A stretch of 54,343 nucleotides of DNA from Gemmatimonadetes bacterium bin94 (GCA_002238865.1 MPNE01000028.1:1-54343), one strand, 5' to 3'. Counted from the first letter of the stretch, positions 35,495 to 44,720 are shown. Numbers and translations are program-made. Notes: a model not told the origin generated them from the sequence alone.

Positions 35495-36568
35495 TCACGC
35501 CAATGGCTGGCCTGCCGCTTCCAGTATCTTCCGCCAGTCGCCTCGCAGCGGCTGCAGGTCCACCTTGGCTCCGACCCAGACCTGTCGGCTCGCCTGGTGC
35601 GCCTGGCCGTAGGCCCAGTGAGCGAGCTGACGGCTCTTGGGCCAGTCGTGCAGGACCCCGAGTTGATCGAAGCCTTCCTCGAGTTCGTCTCGCCGGGTAA
35701 GGGTCCGCTCGGTCCATCGCTGGAGGTGCTCTTCTGCCGCGAGCAGGTCAGATTTGCTTGAGTTACACCCCGGGTGGGCCAGGACGAAGTTGTGGCCGAG
35801 GTCCAGCGAGTACAGTCGCCAGGGGATGAAGTGGTCGACGTCGGCCCGCGACTTGATGTCGCGCTCGCAGTAGAAGCAGCGGCCTTCCTGCAGATCCCTC
35901 AGCAACGGCCGGTAGGCATCGAGCGACTTGCGTCGCGATCCGAAGAGGAACGACCGCAGATCGACGACCTGGCCCAGGTGCTTCCGGTTGCGCTTCTGGA
36001 CGAACTGGGACCACGCTCCCTCGATCATGTCGGTTATCAGCGGATAGAACGCCCGAAAGCAATAGGCGACCCCGGGCTGAAGCTGGACGACCTGCCCGTT
36101 TTCTTGGATCACGTACAGGAAGTCCAGCTGGCCGGACCTGACGGTCTGCAACCTCCTAAGCGGCATGTCCCTTACCGTCTGTTGCACCTTGCTTCGCAGA
36201 TGGGCCCAGTCCGAGTGGTTTCTCTCGATGTCGGCCAGAGACCCCTGGTACCGGGCGCGTTGTTCAGCCACGTGGCGGACAATCGCTGCTTGTCGGCCCG
36301 TGTTCTGGCTCAGGATCGGCTGCTCTGCGCTGGCCGAATACGGTACGACCTGAGGCCAGTACAGCCGGATGAACTGTTCGGCGATCTCGGAAGTGGTCAG
36401 CTCCAGCTCCGCTCCACTGTCATCGCCCTTGACGAGACACAGGTCGGCGATGGCATGGAGCAAGGCAAACTTGTAGCTGGCGACAAAGCTGCCCTCGTCC
36501 ATAAGCCGCTGGAGTGAGCGGAGGAAGGCGAGTTGCTCGCTGGCCGTCGGCGGTCGTGGGAGGTTCAT
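35495..36568 (-). CDS. HNH endonuclease
   Basis: The 357-residue product has a C-terminal HNH domain: CFYC (residues 231-234), DVDHFIPW with the catalytic histidine (about 246), the central N of LGHNFVL (260) and HPGCNSSKSD (265-274). The N-terminal 200 residues are helical and not recognised. The C-terminal arm is also unique to the family. Such proteins are common in defence islands, where they cleave DNA, but this one has no obvious partner nearby. Confidence 0.85.
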   Translation of the reverse strand: MNLPRPPTASEQLAFLRSLQRLMDEGSFVASYKFALLHAIADLCLVKGDDSGAELELTTSEIAEQFIRLYWPQVVPYSASAEQPILSQNTGRQAAIVRHVAEQRARYQGSLADIERNHSDWAHLRSKVQQTVRDMPLRRLQTVRSGQLDFLYVIQENGQVVQLQPGVAYCFRAFYPLITDMIEGAWSQFVQKRNRKHLGQVVDLRSFLFGSRRKSLDAYRPLLRDLQEGRCFYCERDIKSRADVDHFIPWRLYSLDLGHNFVLAHPGCNSSKSDLLAAEEHLQRWTERTLTRRDELEEGFDQLGVLHDWPKSRQLAHWAYGQAHQASRQVWVGAKVDLQPLRGDWRKILEAAGQPLA

Positions 36569-37071
36569 CGGTCCCAACGGCTACGCCCCGACTCCAGACG
36601 CGTGAGCTTCGCGACGGGAGTGTCCTCGGCAGTCGAGCCACGTCAGTGATGATGCCATGGTGGTTCGTGCAGTCGGTTCCTCAAGCCCGGCCCGCCACCT
36701 CAACCCATTCGACTCGGATGATAGTGGATCGCGCGGACGGGTGGGCGGCGAGTGTACCGGTCACAGTGATCGTGGCGCGGCGGTAGCGGGATGGGACGAT
36801 CTGTCTCACCGGATAGGTCCCACCTCCCCCACCAGATCCCAAGAATGACAAGTGAAGTTGTCATAATGTAAAGCGGAGATTACATTGCGAGGCGTAAACA
36901 TTTGGCGCGCACGGTTTTGGTTTCTCGACCGCGAAATGCCGACCTGGATGGGTCTGCAGCCAAATTGAATCACGCCGCCGAATCCTGGCCGATCCACCCA
37001 TACCTCTGACTCACGCGAATCGCTACGTTGCCAGCCGACCCGGAAGACCACCAGCGGAACCGGAGATACCG
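36569..37071. other. Intergenic region with two adjacent palindromes
   Basis: No gene is seen. Two inverted repeats stand side by side: ATGACAA-N6-TTGTCAT at 36845-36864 and ATGTAA-N8-TTACAT at 36866-36885. Both are about 190-230 bases upstream of the AAA+ ATPase gene. They may form its control region. Confidence 0.45.
36866..36885. repeat. Dispersed palindrome ATGTAA-N8-TTACAT, copy 2
   Basis: The spacer is AGCGGAGA, and the arms extend by one base each (AATGTAA, TTACATT). The bases GGAG in the spacer are shared with copy 1. Confidence 0.6.
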
Positions 37072-38061
37072 ATGGCCAGTGCCGAGCAGCTCAAGGCGTT
37101 GCTGAGGTCGCATCTGGAGGGCGACAACGACCGATTCATCTCGGTCGCCATGCAGGTCGCCGCCCACGAAGCGAAGCTGGGCCACGGCAAGCTGGCTACT
37201 GATCTGCGCGACATTATCGATCAGGCAAAGAGCCGGCGTGCCGCCGGGTCCCCGGTCCCAATCGGCCGCCCCCGCGGAGAGCTGGCCAACCTGCTTGAAG
37301 CCTCTTACCCCAAAGCGCGGCTGGGGGACATGATTCTCGGTAAGCCCCTGGCGGGTCGCATCAAGCGTGTCATTCGCGAACAGCGCCACGCGGGGAAGAT
37401 TCTGGATCACGGCCTTTCGCCCAGACGCAAGCTCCTGCTCGTGGGCCCTCCGGGCACCGGGAAGACGCTGTCTGCCTCGGTCCTGGCGGGAGAACTCGGT
37501 CTCCCTCTGCTTCAGGTTCGGCTTGACGGCCTGATCACCAGGTTCATGGGAGAGACCGCGGCCAAGTTGCGGCAGATCTTCGACTCCACCAGCCAGACAA
37601 GGGGCGTCTATTTCTTTGACGAGTTCGATGCGATCGGCTCGGAACGCGGGATCGCCAACGACGTGGGCGAAATCCGGCGGGTGCTGAACAGCTTCCTCCA
37701 GATGATCGAGCAGGACGACTCCCACAGCATCGTGATGGCAGCGACTAATCATCCCAGGGTCCTCGACCGCGCACTCTTCCGTCGCTTCGACGACATACTT
37801 CACTTCGAGATGCCGGACATCGCCCAAATCGCCGAGTTGCTGAAGACGCGGCTTGGTCCGGCCGCCTCGCGAGACACCGCGTGGAGCAACCTCGCCGGCT
37901 GGGCGGTGGGACTGAGTTTCGCGGATGTGGCGCGGGTAGCAAACGATGTTCTCAAGGACGCACTGGTTGGGCAGCGGCAGCGGATCCATGAGCAGGAGAT
38001 TCGGGCCGTGATCGACGAGCGTAAGGCAGTCAGTAACAGACTGGAAGCCTCAAGCGCGTAG
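37072..38061 (+). CDS. AAA+ ATPase (IteA-like, normally paired with a subtilisin)
   Basis: The protein has a Walker A motif GPPGTGKT (125-132), Walker B VYFFDEFDAI (D183, E184), a sensor MAATNHP and an arginine-finger region RALFRRFDD, and its N-terminal 90 residues (SAEQLKALLRSHLEGDNDRFISVAMQVAAHEAKLGHGKL) match the adaptor region of a known ATPase type found next to S8-family proteases. Only the first residues of such a protease remain downstream. The ATPase would remodel or feed substrates using ATP. It is intact by sequence. Confidence 0.85.
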   Translation: MASAEQLKALLRSHLEGDNDRFISVAMQVAAHEAKLGHGKLATDLRDIIDQAKSRRAAGSPVPIGRPRGELANLLEASYPKARLGDMILGKPLAGRIKRVIREQRHAGKILDHGLSPRRKLLLVGPPGTGKTLSASVLAGELGLPLLQVRLDGLITRFMGETAAKLRQIFDSTSQTRGVYFFDEFDAIGSERGIANDVGEIRRVLNSFLQMIEQDDSHSIVMAATNHPRVLDRALFRRFDDILHFEMPDIAQIAELLKTRLGPAASRDTAWSNLAGWAVGLSFADVARVANDVLKDALVGQRQRIHEQEIRAVIDERKAVSNRLEASSA

Positions 38062-38079
38062 TCGGCGCACGATCTCCAC

Positions 38080-38187
38080 ATGGCGAACGGAAACGGCGGA
38101 CAGAATCCGCACTGCATTCTCGAGGGCGTAACAGAGACCCAGGCGTATCGGTACCCGGGTGGTCGTGGTGGTGATCAAACAGGACCT
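38080..38187 (+). pseudogene. N-terminal remnant of a subtilisin-like S8 protease
   Basis: The frame begins 18 bases after the ATPase stop and reads NGGQNPHCILEGVTETQAYRYPGG, the conserved opening of the S8 proteases that accompany this ATPase. After about 36 codons it runs into a fragment from another gene on the opposite strand and stops at 38292. The catalytic Asp-His-Ser triad is absent, so the pair cannot act as a protease here. Confidence 0.6.
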
Positions 38188-38345
38188 TCACGAAGCGACA
38201 GTCTCAGCCAGTTCGTCGAGTTCGTGATCCAGGACAGTCTCAACCTTCCATCGGTCGACACCCTGAAACCACTCGAGGAATTGGTCGATTGACGCGCCGG
38301 CCTTGAGATTCTCTGCCGCGTGCTGCGCAGAGCGCTCAGGAGTAT
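38188..38345 (-). pseudogene. C-terminal remnant of a DUF433-type antitoxin
   Basis: On the minus strand a frame reads AENLKAGASIDQFLEWFQGVDRWKVETVLDHELDEL before the stop at 38188-38190. The motif 'GASIDxFLEWFxGVxxxxVxxVL' is that of the DUF433 family, part of VapBC-like and other small modules. No start codon or N-terminal half is present. Its edge coincides with the break in the S8 protease. Confidence 0.5.
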
Positions 38346-38358
38346 GTGACCCTGCACT

Positions 38359-38643
38359 TCATTTCGACGCCAGCAATGCACGCCTGACCGCGTTGGGCTC
38401 TTGCGCGATAATGTGCAGAAGAGTCGCGGCCGGGCCGCTGACGCGCCGCGTTCCGTGTTCCCATTTTCGGTAGCCGGACACGCTCATGCCCATCAGGACA
38501 GCCATCTGTGCCTGCGTCAGCTTGGCCTGCTTCCGGACCTCGCGCGGAGCTATCGGCGAGTGAACAATGGCAGGGCCTTCGCCCTTCGCATGAGCCAATG
38601 CTTCGCTCAGGGACTGGATCAGGTCTTCTCCGAACGTACTCAT
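38359..38643 (-). CDS. Xre-family HTH antitoxin (HigA/NadS-like)
   Basis: The 94-residue product has an Xre helix-turn-helix in its second half (REVRKQAKLTQAQMAVLMGMSVSGYRKWEHGTRRVSGPAATLLHIIAQEP, in part), with an N-terminal helix for dimerisation or toxin binding. Its ATG overlaps the stop of the toxin gene. The order toxin then antitoxin is that of higBA-type modules. Confidence 0.9.
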   Translation of the reverse strand: MSTFGEDLIQSLSEALAHAKGEGPAIVHSPIAPREVRKQAKLTQAQMAVLMGMSVSGYRKWEHGTRRVSGPAATLLHIIAQEPNAVRRALLASK

Positions 38644-38978
38644 TGCATTTCCCTCCAGTGACTCTTGATCGCCTTCACGAGTGCGGCTACGGCTCGTCGT
38701 TCCCCAGGGCTCAAGTCGGTCCTATCGGATTTCGAATAGGCGAGAAGCGCATAGATCGGCATTCTCTGCCCTCCGTAGAAGTAGACCACCCGCGCACCCC
38801 CTCGCTTGCCGCGGCCCAAGGCCCCGAATCGCACCTTTCTAACGCCGCCCGTCCCGGGAATCTCGTCACCCGCCAGAGGATTTTCGGCCAGATAGTCGAT
38901 CAGATCGCGCTTCTCTTCCTCACCGAACAGCTTGTCGGCTTGGCGGGAAAAGAGCGGAGTCTCGGCAACGGTCTGCAT
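38640..38978 (-). CDS. RelE/HigB-type toxin
   Basis: The 112-residue product (FSRQADKLFGEEEKRDLIDYLAENPLAGDEIPGTGGVRKVRFGALGRGKRGGARVVYFY, in part, then MPIYALLAYSKSDRTDLSPGERRAVAALVKAI) fits the RelE/HigB fold of the type often annotated with NadS antitoxins. It cleaves mRNA at the ribosome. An imperfect inverted repeat (TAACCC-ATTG-GGGTAG) about 10-25 bases upstream may be the operator. Confidence 0.88.
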   Translation of the reverse strand: MQTVAETPLFSRQADKLFGEEEKRDLIDYLAENPLAGDEIPGTGGVRKVRFGALGRGKRGGARVVYFYGGQRMPIYALLAYSKSDRTDLSPGERRAVAALVKAIKSHWREMQ

Positions 38979-39057
38979 GCGATCGAAAGTAACCCATTGG
39001 GGTAGTGTTTACCAGCCTTCGTCGGGCAGGCGCGGACCATCATCGGTCGCATGCGGC

Positions 39058-39153
39058 ATGCGCGACCTACTCGAACTCAAGAACATCGCGCTGCTGTACG
39101 AGCTCTGGACCTTATTCCGCCTGGTTCACGAGATCTCGGCGGTGTTGGGGAAC
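39058..39153 (+). pseudogene. Fragment of a DUF2357/McrC-like restriction gene
   Basis: MRDLLELKNIALLYELWTLFRLVHEISAVLGN resembles the conserved 'RNIALLYELW-FF-LV' segment of DUF2357/PD-(D/E)XK McrC-like proteins. The flanking codons show no further similarity. It is a short relic and the assignment is tentative. Confidence 0.4.
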
Positions 39154-39355
39154 CGGAATGGGCAGGCGGTCGGGTTGGCCACCGGGCAGGTTCTTCGCCT
39201 GAGGAGTTGCCGGGAAAACTCAATGGGGTCGGCGCGATTCCGGTGGGTCCGGTCGTCGGACGGGACGGGGGCGATGGCCGCGGAATGGCGGCTGCTAGTG
39301 ACGGAGTGCTGCGGGCGACATTGGGGAGGATGCTCGCGGAGTAGGGAAGAATGTA

Positions 39356-39538
39356 AACTGGAGGAACTTCCGCCATCTTTACCGGAGGGTTGTGGACGAA
39401 TGGCGGGTATACGACAATTCCGGCGAGGTTCCGGTTCTTCTGGAGGAGTTCGAAGAATGGAATGCGGTCCGCGAGCCGGGCACGAAGTGGCCGCCATCGG
39501 GCCCCACGCAACGAACCACAGATGTCGGAAGGCGACAG
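39356..39538 (+). pseudogene. C-terminal fragment of a zeta-toxin-like protein
   Basis: In frame before the small gene at 39539 the sequence reads NWRNFRHLYRRVVDEWRVYDNSGEVPVLLEE. This matches the C-terminal segment of zeta-toxin/AAA_33 proteins (pattern 'LRNFFELY-PLADSWRVYDNS'). The kinase domain with its P-loop is missing; the upstream DNA has no continuation. It starts within a half-copy of the dispersed palindrome (ATGTAAACTGGAG at 39351). Confidence 0.5.
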
Positions 39539-39724
39539 ATGACAGAGCAACCCTGGAGGTTTCCGGAAGGGGAACCATCGCACAAAAGCATTCTCGCCGC
39601 CCTCGTCCTCGCACGGAAGGACGCCATGCGAAGGGTAGCCGAATACGAGGCCCAGGAAGCGGCGAAGGAAGCGGGGGGCGGCGACGCTTCCGATGGCACC
39701 GCCAGGAGCAGGCGGCACCGATAG
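39539..39724 (+). CDS. Small hypothetical protein
   Basis: The ATG at 39539 is preceded by GGAAGG and gives a 61-residue helical protein (PSHKSILAALVLARKDAMRRVAEYEAQEAAKEAG, in part). Small helical genes of this sort often follow zeta-like toxins. Without its partner the role is unclear, and it may be part of the same decayed locus. Confidence 0.45.
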   Translation: MTEQPWRFPEGEPSHKSILAALVLARKDAMRRVAEYEAQEAAKEAGGGDASDGTARSRRHR

Positions 39725-40238
39725 GTTGCTCCCACGCGGATTCTGCCACGCGCCGATCCAGGATGGCCCCCTGCCCCCACCCCATTTCAGCTACCGGGTT
39801 CCGGTCGAATTCACGTCCCATCGCTACTCCCATGGCTACTTCATGAGAGCCACATTCGTAGCAAGCTTGGCCTTCCGTTGCTCGGCGTCCGGCTTCGTTG
39901 ATCGTCTCATCGACCAGGACATCGAGGAGAGGTCGGTCACCGGGCTCCTACGCAGACCTGACGGTTCACAAAGAAGAAGGCGTCGCTATGGCAGGTTCTC
40001 CAGCGCTCCTACTCGCTCACTCCAGGGATGATCGGCTTGCGCTACAATCAGCACACGATCGCTCGACTCCCTGTTCCCCACCAGGATACTTCCTCGAAGA
40101 GGCGGCTCTCCATTTCCCGGGAGTTCCGCCCCAGTTCGAGTGAGTCGGGTTGCCAAGACAGGGTACGCCCTCTCTCATCCACCCCTTGGCCCGTTACTCT
40201 TCCCTGGCAACCAACAACTCAGAGGAAGCTGGATCCCG
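39725..40238. other. Non-coding or decayed stretch
   Basis: Several overlapping open frames exist but none has a ribosome site or familiar motif. The region lies between the zeta-like remnant and a lipoprotein gene and may be decayed. Confidence 0.35.
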
Positions 40239-41207
40239 ATGAAACGTCTACTCCCCCTCGTTACGCTACTCGCCTGCGAAACGCGGCCGGCCACGTCTTG
40301 GCCCGGTGCCGTAGAAGCAACAACTATGGAGGCAGCAGAACGATTTCGTACCGACGGCCCTTCCCAGACGCTGATCGCCGGGCGCGATACCATACAGGCT
40401 ACGCTCGGCTACTACTGTAGTGTCGGCGGACGGTATTGGGATGATCCCGACTACGACATAGTCACCATATGGGACGGTCTCTTCCTTAGACTGGCCGAGG
40501 ATAGCGCAACCTTCGCAGGAATCCGGTCAAGACACAGCCTCCCAGATACCATCCGGCTCGTTGTCGACGCCGCAGAACTCCGTCCGATGGAGAGCCGTCC
40601 CGCGATAGAGAACGCGAAGGGCTACATCCATATCCCATCGTGGTCGCCCCCGACATGGAGTCGAGCGATCGTTGCCAACGTGCTGTTCTACGCGCGTTCC
40701 TACGCCCGCCTCAACTCGCTGGAGGCCGCTGAAGAAGCTCTGTGGGGTGAGGTTTTCGGGGATTCAATATCGTCCCACTTCGTCGGCAAGGACTCTCTCA
40801 GGCTCCAGCTACTAGGAGACACCCTCGCGTTTTCCCTTAGCGGTTTCGCCACGGCCATTGACTCCGTACGTGCCAGATGCCCGGCAGATCAGTCCATCCG
40901 GGATTGGAACGGGCTGCGGAGTATTCTCGCCAGCGAGATTCCAGGGCTACGCGATACGATTCTCGTATCCCTTGCTACCCTATCACACACCGAGATAGGG
41001 GATCATGGGGAGGAATACATCGCTGCCTATGCCTACCTCGCGGGAATGGCCCCCCTCCACACTACCAACGATATCCGGAGGCTTTGTGCGCTCCACCGGC
41101 GCGTACCACTAGATCCCAATGACTTCTCTGGCGTTACAGTACCTTCGCTCAATAGCAGCCTCGATTTCTACTGTGAACCCGAGATGCTGAACCATATACT
41201 CCGTTGA
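40239..41207 (+). CDS. Lipoprotein of unknown function
   Basis: From the ATG at 40239, preceded by AGGAAG, the product starts MKRLLPLVTLLAC, a short lipoprotein signal. The remaining 310 residues contain no propeller signature and no recognised domain; they include helices rich in A, L and E (YARLNSLEAAEEALWGEVFGD) and a cysteine near the C-terminus. The codon use is less GC-biased (more A and T at third positions) than its neighbours, so the gene may be acquired. It stands alone. Confidence 0.65.
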   Translation: MKRLLPLVTLLACETRPATSWPGAVEATTMEAAERFRTDGPSQTLIAGRDTIQATLGYYCSVGGRYWDDPDYDIVTIWDGLFLRLAEDSATFAGIRSRHSLPDTIRLVVDAAELRPMESRPAIENAKGYIHIPSWSPPTWSRAIVANVLFYARSYARLNSLEAAEEALWGEVFGDSISSHFVGKDSLRLQLLGDTLAFSLSGFATAIDSVRARCPADQSIRDWNGLRSILASEIPGLRDTILVSLATLSHTEIGDHGEEYIAAYAYLAGMAPLHTTNDIRRLCALHRRVPLDPNDFSGVTVPSLNSSLDFYCEPEMLNHILR

Positions 41208-41348
41208 CTGACATCGGGATCTGGGAGATCGACCGGAGATGGCACTAACAACGTGCCTTCGGCCAGCCCAACAACCCTCTCCGGGGGAGAAGTGCGGACA
41301 TGTACCAGAGTGGAAGGCATGCGTCGGAATCAGCAGCCCGATCGCCGC

Positions 41349-42269
41349 CTACGGTACCTTGCTGAACCGAAGGAGCGTGATCCGCGGTTCGATCGCCGCC
41401 GAGTTGAGCACCTTCTGCGAAAAGGCGGGCGCAACCAAAATCCCGCGCACCTTGTCGGCGGGCACGCCGCTCGACTCCATGTTCCCCAGGTACGACGTGA
41501 GCTGGGTGTAGTCCCCACGTCGCGCCTCGACGATCTTGAGTTCAATTGCGATGTGCTCACCCGACCTGCCCCTGGCAACCAGGTCGACCCGGTCACTGGT
41601 GTTCGCGCTCAGGCGTTGCTGCTTCCCGACGAGGTAGATGGGCCGGTCGAATCCGAAGTCGATGGACTCCCAGTTGGCCCAAATGAATCCATCCAGATCC
41701 TTTTCCTTCCACCGATCAGGCACGGGGAGGAACCCCCTCGGAGGGTTCTGGATGCGCTCCAATACCCACTTGGCCCCGCGTCCTGCGCTCGGTCTTGGCT
41801 TGCCTGAGAACCGATCGAAGATACTGGGACCGTCCTCCGCGTCCTCTTCGGAGCCATCCAGGTCGGGGTCGTCATCCTCAAGCACGACCTGCGTCTCCTC
41901 GTAGTAGTCGCAGACGATTGACTTCAGCTCCCACTGATCGTCCAGGAACTCCTCTTGCGAGGAATCGAATAGCAGCCTTGCCAGTTTCGGATCATCCGCT
42001 CTGGCGACGACATCGCGACCGGCGGCCTCGGCCCGTATCAGGGAGACCAGCCGTCTTCCACCCTTGGAAAGGACCAGCTGGGCGACGGCCTTCGCTGCCC
42101 CTTCGTCGCCGCGATCCATCAGAAGCGCATTCCACCAAGCTCTTGGATCGTCGCCGGCGACGATTACGTCGAACGCACCAAGCAGATGGGCGCGAGTCAC
42201 CGCCGGTGAGTCCGGCAGTGCTCCAAGGAGTTCGATGAAGTCCTCTTCATTGACGTTGTGGAAGAACAT
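41349..42269 (-). CDS. NucS/DUF91-like nuclease
   Basis: The C-terminal 120 residues (SDRVDLVARGRSGEHIAIELKIVEARRGDYTQLTSYLGNME, in part, then KVRGILVAPAFSQKVLNSA) match the RecB-like nuclease domain of NucS/DUF91 proteins, with the D-(E)LK catalytic pattern and the QL-x-YL segment. The N-terminal 180 residues are not the NucS binding domain and are unfamiliar, with an acidic stretch near the middle. The protein may cleave foreign or mismatched DNA; its context in a defence-type island favours a role in defence. Confidence 0.8.
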   Translation of the reverse strand: MFFHNVNEEDFIELLGALPDSPAVTRAHLLGAFDVIVAGDDPRAWWNALLMDRGDEGAAKAVAQLVLSKGGRRLVSLIRAEAAGRDVVARADDPKLARLLFDSSQEEFLDDQWELKSIVCDYYEETQVVLEDDDPDLDGSEEDAEDGPSIFDRFSGKPRPSAGRGAKWVLERIQNPPRGFLPVPDRWKEKDLDGFIWANWESIDFGFDRPIYLVGKQQRLSANTSDRVDLVARGRSGEHIAIELKIVEARRGDYTQLTSYLGNMESSGVPADKVRGILVAPAFSQKVLNSAAIEPRITLLRFSKVP

Positions 42270-42457
42270 GGCGGCAACTCTGTCTCATGGTGGGGGGCGG
42301 GCATCTTGGGAATCGGAACATAGCGGACCGGAGGAAGGTCAACTGGGCGATGAGGAGGCAATTGGTTGCGTTCCGCGACCGCGCCCGCTGAGCGCGCTTA
42401 CGGTAACCACTTGAGACTCCCTCGGCGTACGGTCGCAGCCAAGACCAGACCGCGAAC

Positions 42458-42982
42458 TTCACCCCCGAAACCGATTCTCATTGTGCCACACCAGGTGCTC
42501 CCGCCCCGGCCGATGCTCGGAGCTCTCCGGAACCCACAGCTTCGTGTCTTTGAGGCCGTAGTAGTGCTCCCCGTCGCCGAAGTCGGTGTGGATGTGGTCG
42601 CTCACTCGAACTGGTAGTCCGGTGTGACCGTCACGTAGCCGGCATCGAACAGCTTGTGGATATCGGAGCGCAGCAGCAGCCCGTTCCTGACATAGTGCCG
42701 TGGCTCTTCCTTGAAGGGTCGGATGTGAGCCGCCTCGAGCGCCGGAAACGCCTTCTCGCGTGTTACGGCGCACTGCCGCCCGTACACGTCGGCAACGACG
42801 GTCCGGAAGATCCCCTGCCCGACTCGGGGCTTCACGGGGACCGGATCGCCGTAGCCGCCGGGAATGTCGAGCCAGCTGCCCGGCCTGGGCTCCGAGACGA
42901 TGGTTCCGCGCAGACGATCGAATACCTGCGTCCATAGCGTCCGTCCGATCTCCGCTCGGAGGTCGTTTACGTTCCGTGGCAC
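42458..42982 (-). pseudogene. HNH endonuclease, copy 1, frameshifted
   Basis: From 42982 the frame reads LRAEIGRTLWTQVFDRLRGT, then AVTREKAFPALEAAHIRPFKEEPRHYVRNGLLLRSDIHKLFDAGYVTVTPDYQFE and stops at 42602. The rest of the gene (VSDHIHTDFGDGEHYYGLKDTKLWV, ending HNENRFRG) continues in another frame to 42458. Compared with copy 2 at 53029, one C is missing near 42605, which creates the stop. The N-terminal part of the usual protein is also absent. The HNH histidines and asparagine (AAHIRPF, RNGLLL, HKLFD) are present. Confidence 0.8.
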
Positions 42983-43013
42983 CTTTCGTCGGCAATGACG
43001 CCAGGCCCCTCGG

Positions 43014-44282
43014 TCACCTCACCCCAGGCGGCAACCTTCCCACGATGATCGTTGGTACGTCCAGTTCGTTGAGCTCGACCCAGGCGGCCAGCCCATCGGG
43101 GCCGAAGGCGTCGGGCATGGGGGGATCGTCCGGCGGCAGGGTGCCGACGTAGCGTCCGTCGGGATTCCAGACATCAATCACGCCGACCGCTCCTTGCCAG
43201 GGGTCACCTTCGCGCCGGCGGCGCACCCAGAGCCCGCCCTCCCATGTGGCCCTGAGGGAAAGGACGAGGGGAATCTCGTGGTTGAACTGCATGCCCTCGA
43301 TGTCGGCGCGCAGCTCCGCGACCATCTGCGCCATGAACTCCGGCGGCGCCCGGTCGGGCCCCTGCGGGTTTGCGGGGTCGCCGTAGAGGCGCTCGAACTC
43401 CGCCATGGCCGAATCCCGCACGGTCGTCTCGACCTCGGTGGTCACCGGCTCGGGGCTGATGGGTCTTGTGATGGTGCCGATGGGTGCACCGTCGCCCGCA
43501 ACCAGCTTGATCGAATAGCCGGCGGAATCGGAATAGGCCACCGACCCGTCGGGCAGGACATCGAAGCGCAGACCCGGGTCGAACCTTCTCGGCTCGTCCG
43601 TAGCGCCGGACGCTTCTCCACCAGACGCCGGTGCCCGTACCTCGCCCGCCCTGACGATGGGCTCTGCGGTGGTGCCTGTCGATCCCAGGGTCAACCGCTC
43701 CAGGCCCCGCGGACCGATGGTCGGGTTGGGCGATTCCAACCGCCGAAACTGCTCTTGAACGACATTGCTCATGCCGCGCGCCACCAGCGCGACGGCACCG
43801 GGATGCGGCCTGGCACCGCTCCGGAACGCCATCATTCCATAATCCGCGACATGGCCCGCCGACATGTTCACTTGACGGTCGAAGGAGCCATCGGGAGCAA
43901 ACACGACATAGGTGCCGCTTCCGCGGTTCGCCACGACCACCGTGCCGTCCCTCCACACGTAGATGTCGTCGGGGCCGGTGAACTCCCCGGGGCCCTCGCC
44001 TCTCCGTCCCAGGGTCCGGACGAGTCCGCCATTGCGGTCCAGAACGGCGACAACCGCGGCATCGGGGTTCAGGACGAACAGGTTGCCGCGGCCGTCGAAC
44101 CCCAGGCTCGGAGGTGTCCCGAACTGAGCCCAATCGGGCGGGTCCATGTCACCCACCCTGAACACCTCGACGAACTCTGCGGTCAGGGGACGATCGGTGT
44201 CCAAGGCGTCATCCGGCACGTCGGAGCAGGCACCCGCCGCAATGGCCAGCGCGAGGGTCCGCACAGCTATTCGTCCGCTCAC
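43014..44282 (-). CDS. Six-bladed beta-propeller lipoprotein, type A
   Basis: The GTG at 44282 behind AAGGAG gives a signal ending in LAIAAGAC. The protein then has RPLTAEFVEVFRVGDMDPPDWAQFG, which is the type A start seen at 2932 and 6144, GRRGEGPGEFTG, YSDSAGYSIKLV and the ending LSLRATWEGGLWVRRRREG. It is separated from the other propellers by the decayed island, so it is a dispersed member of the type A group. The function is unknown. Confidence 0.83.
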   Translation of the reverse strand: MSGRIAVRTLALAIAAGACSDVPDDALDTDRPLTAEFVEVFRVGDMDPPDWAQFGTPPSLGFDGRGNLFVLNPDAAVVAVLDRNGGLVRTLGRRGEGPGEFTGPDDIYVWRDGTVVVANRGSGTYVVFAPDGSFDRQVNMSAGHVADYGMMAFRSGARPHPGAVALVARGMSNVVQEQFRRLESPNPTIGPRGLERLTLGSTGTTAEPIVRAGEVRAPASGGEASGATDEPRRFDPGLRFDVLPDGSVAYSDSAGYSIKLVAGDGAPIGTITRPISPEPVTTEVETTVRDSAMAEFERLYGDPANPQGPDRAPPEFMAQMVAELRADIEGMQFNHEIPLVLSLRATWEGGLWVRRRREGDPWQGAVGVIDVWNPDGRYVGTLPPDDPPMPDAFGPDGLAAWVELNELDVPTIIVGRLPPGVR

Positions 44283-44505
44283 GGGGTTCTCCTTGTCGGC
44301 GTGACGGGTGTTGTCGCTTTCGGGGTGGCACCCTGGCCGCCGCCTCCGATCCTATGACACCGGCGATGCACGGATCGGTTGCAACGGGGGCTCGAGTCCG
44401 GGTTCGAGAGGCCCTGAAGGGAACGGGAGTTGGGTGTCTACAGAGGCTGACCCCGTTCGAGCACCGCGGACCCGGCCGCCCCATGTCTTCGGGGTCCGGT
44501 GGCCA

Positions 44506-44546
44506 ATGTAAACTAAAGTGTACATTAAGTTAACTGGACTTTACAT
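44506..44546. repeat. Dispersed palindrome, copies 3a and 3b in tandem
   Basis: ATGTAA-N8-GTACAT (44506-44525) is followed by AAGTTA-N8-TTACAT (44527-44546). The second unit and its flank (TACATTAAGTTAACTGGACT, then TTACATTCCGTGGCT) agree at about 30 of 35 positions with copy 4 at 53617-53651. Confidence 0.6.
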
Positions 44547-44720
44547 TCCGTGGCTTCTCCCGTCGGCGGCGCCGCGACTCTGGAGGTTGAGGAAGTAGGA
44601 GAAGAGGGCGACAACGGCCATCCCGGCCGAGTTGGCCGCGCCGACCTGCAATGATCGGAAACCGGCACGAGGGAAGTTGACCGCGCCACGCGGTCTTGGC
44701 CCCACGCGCAAGGGCGCCGT

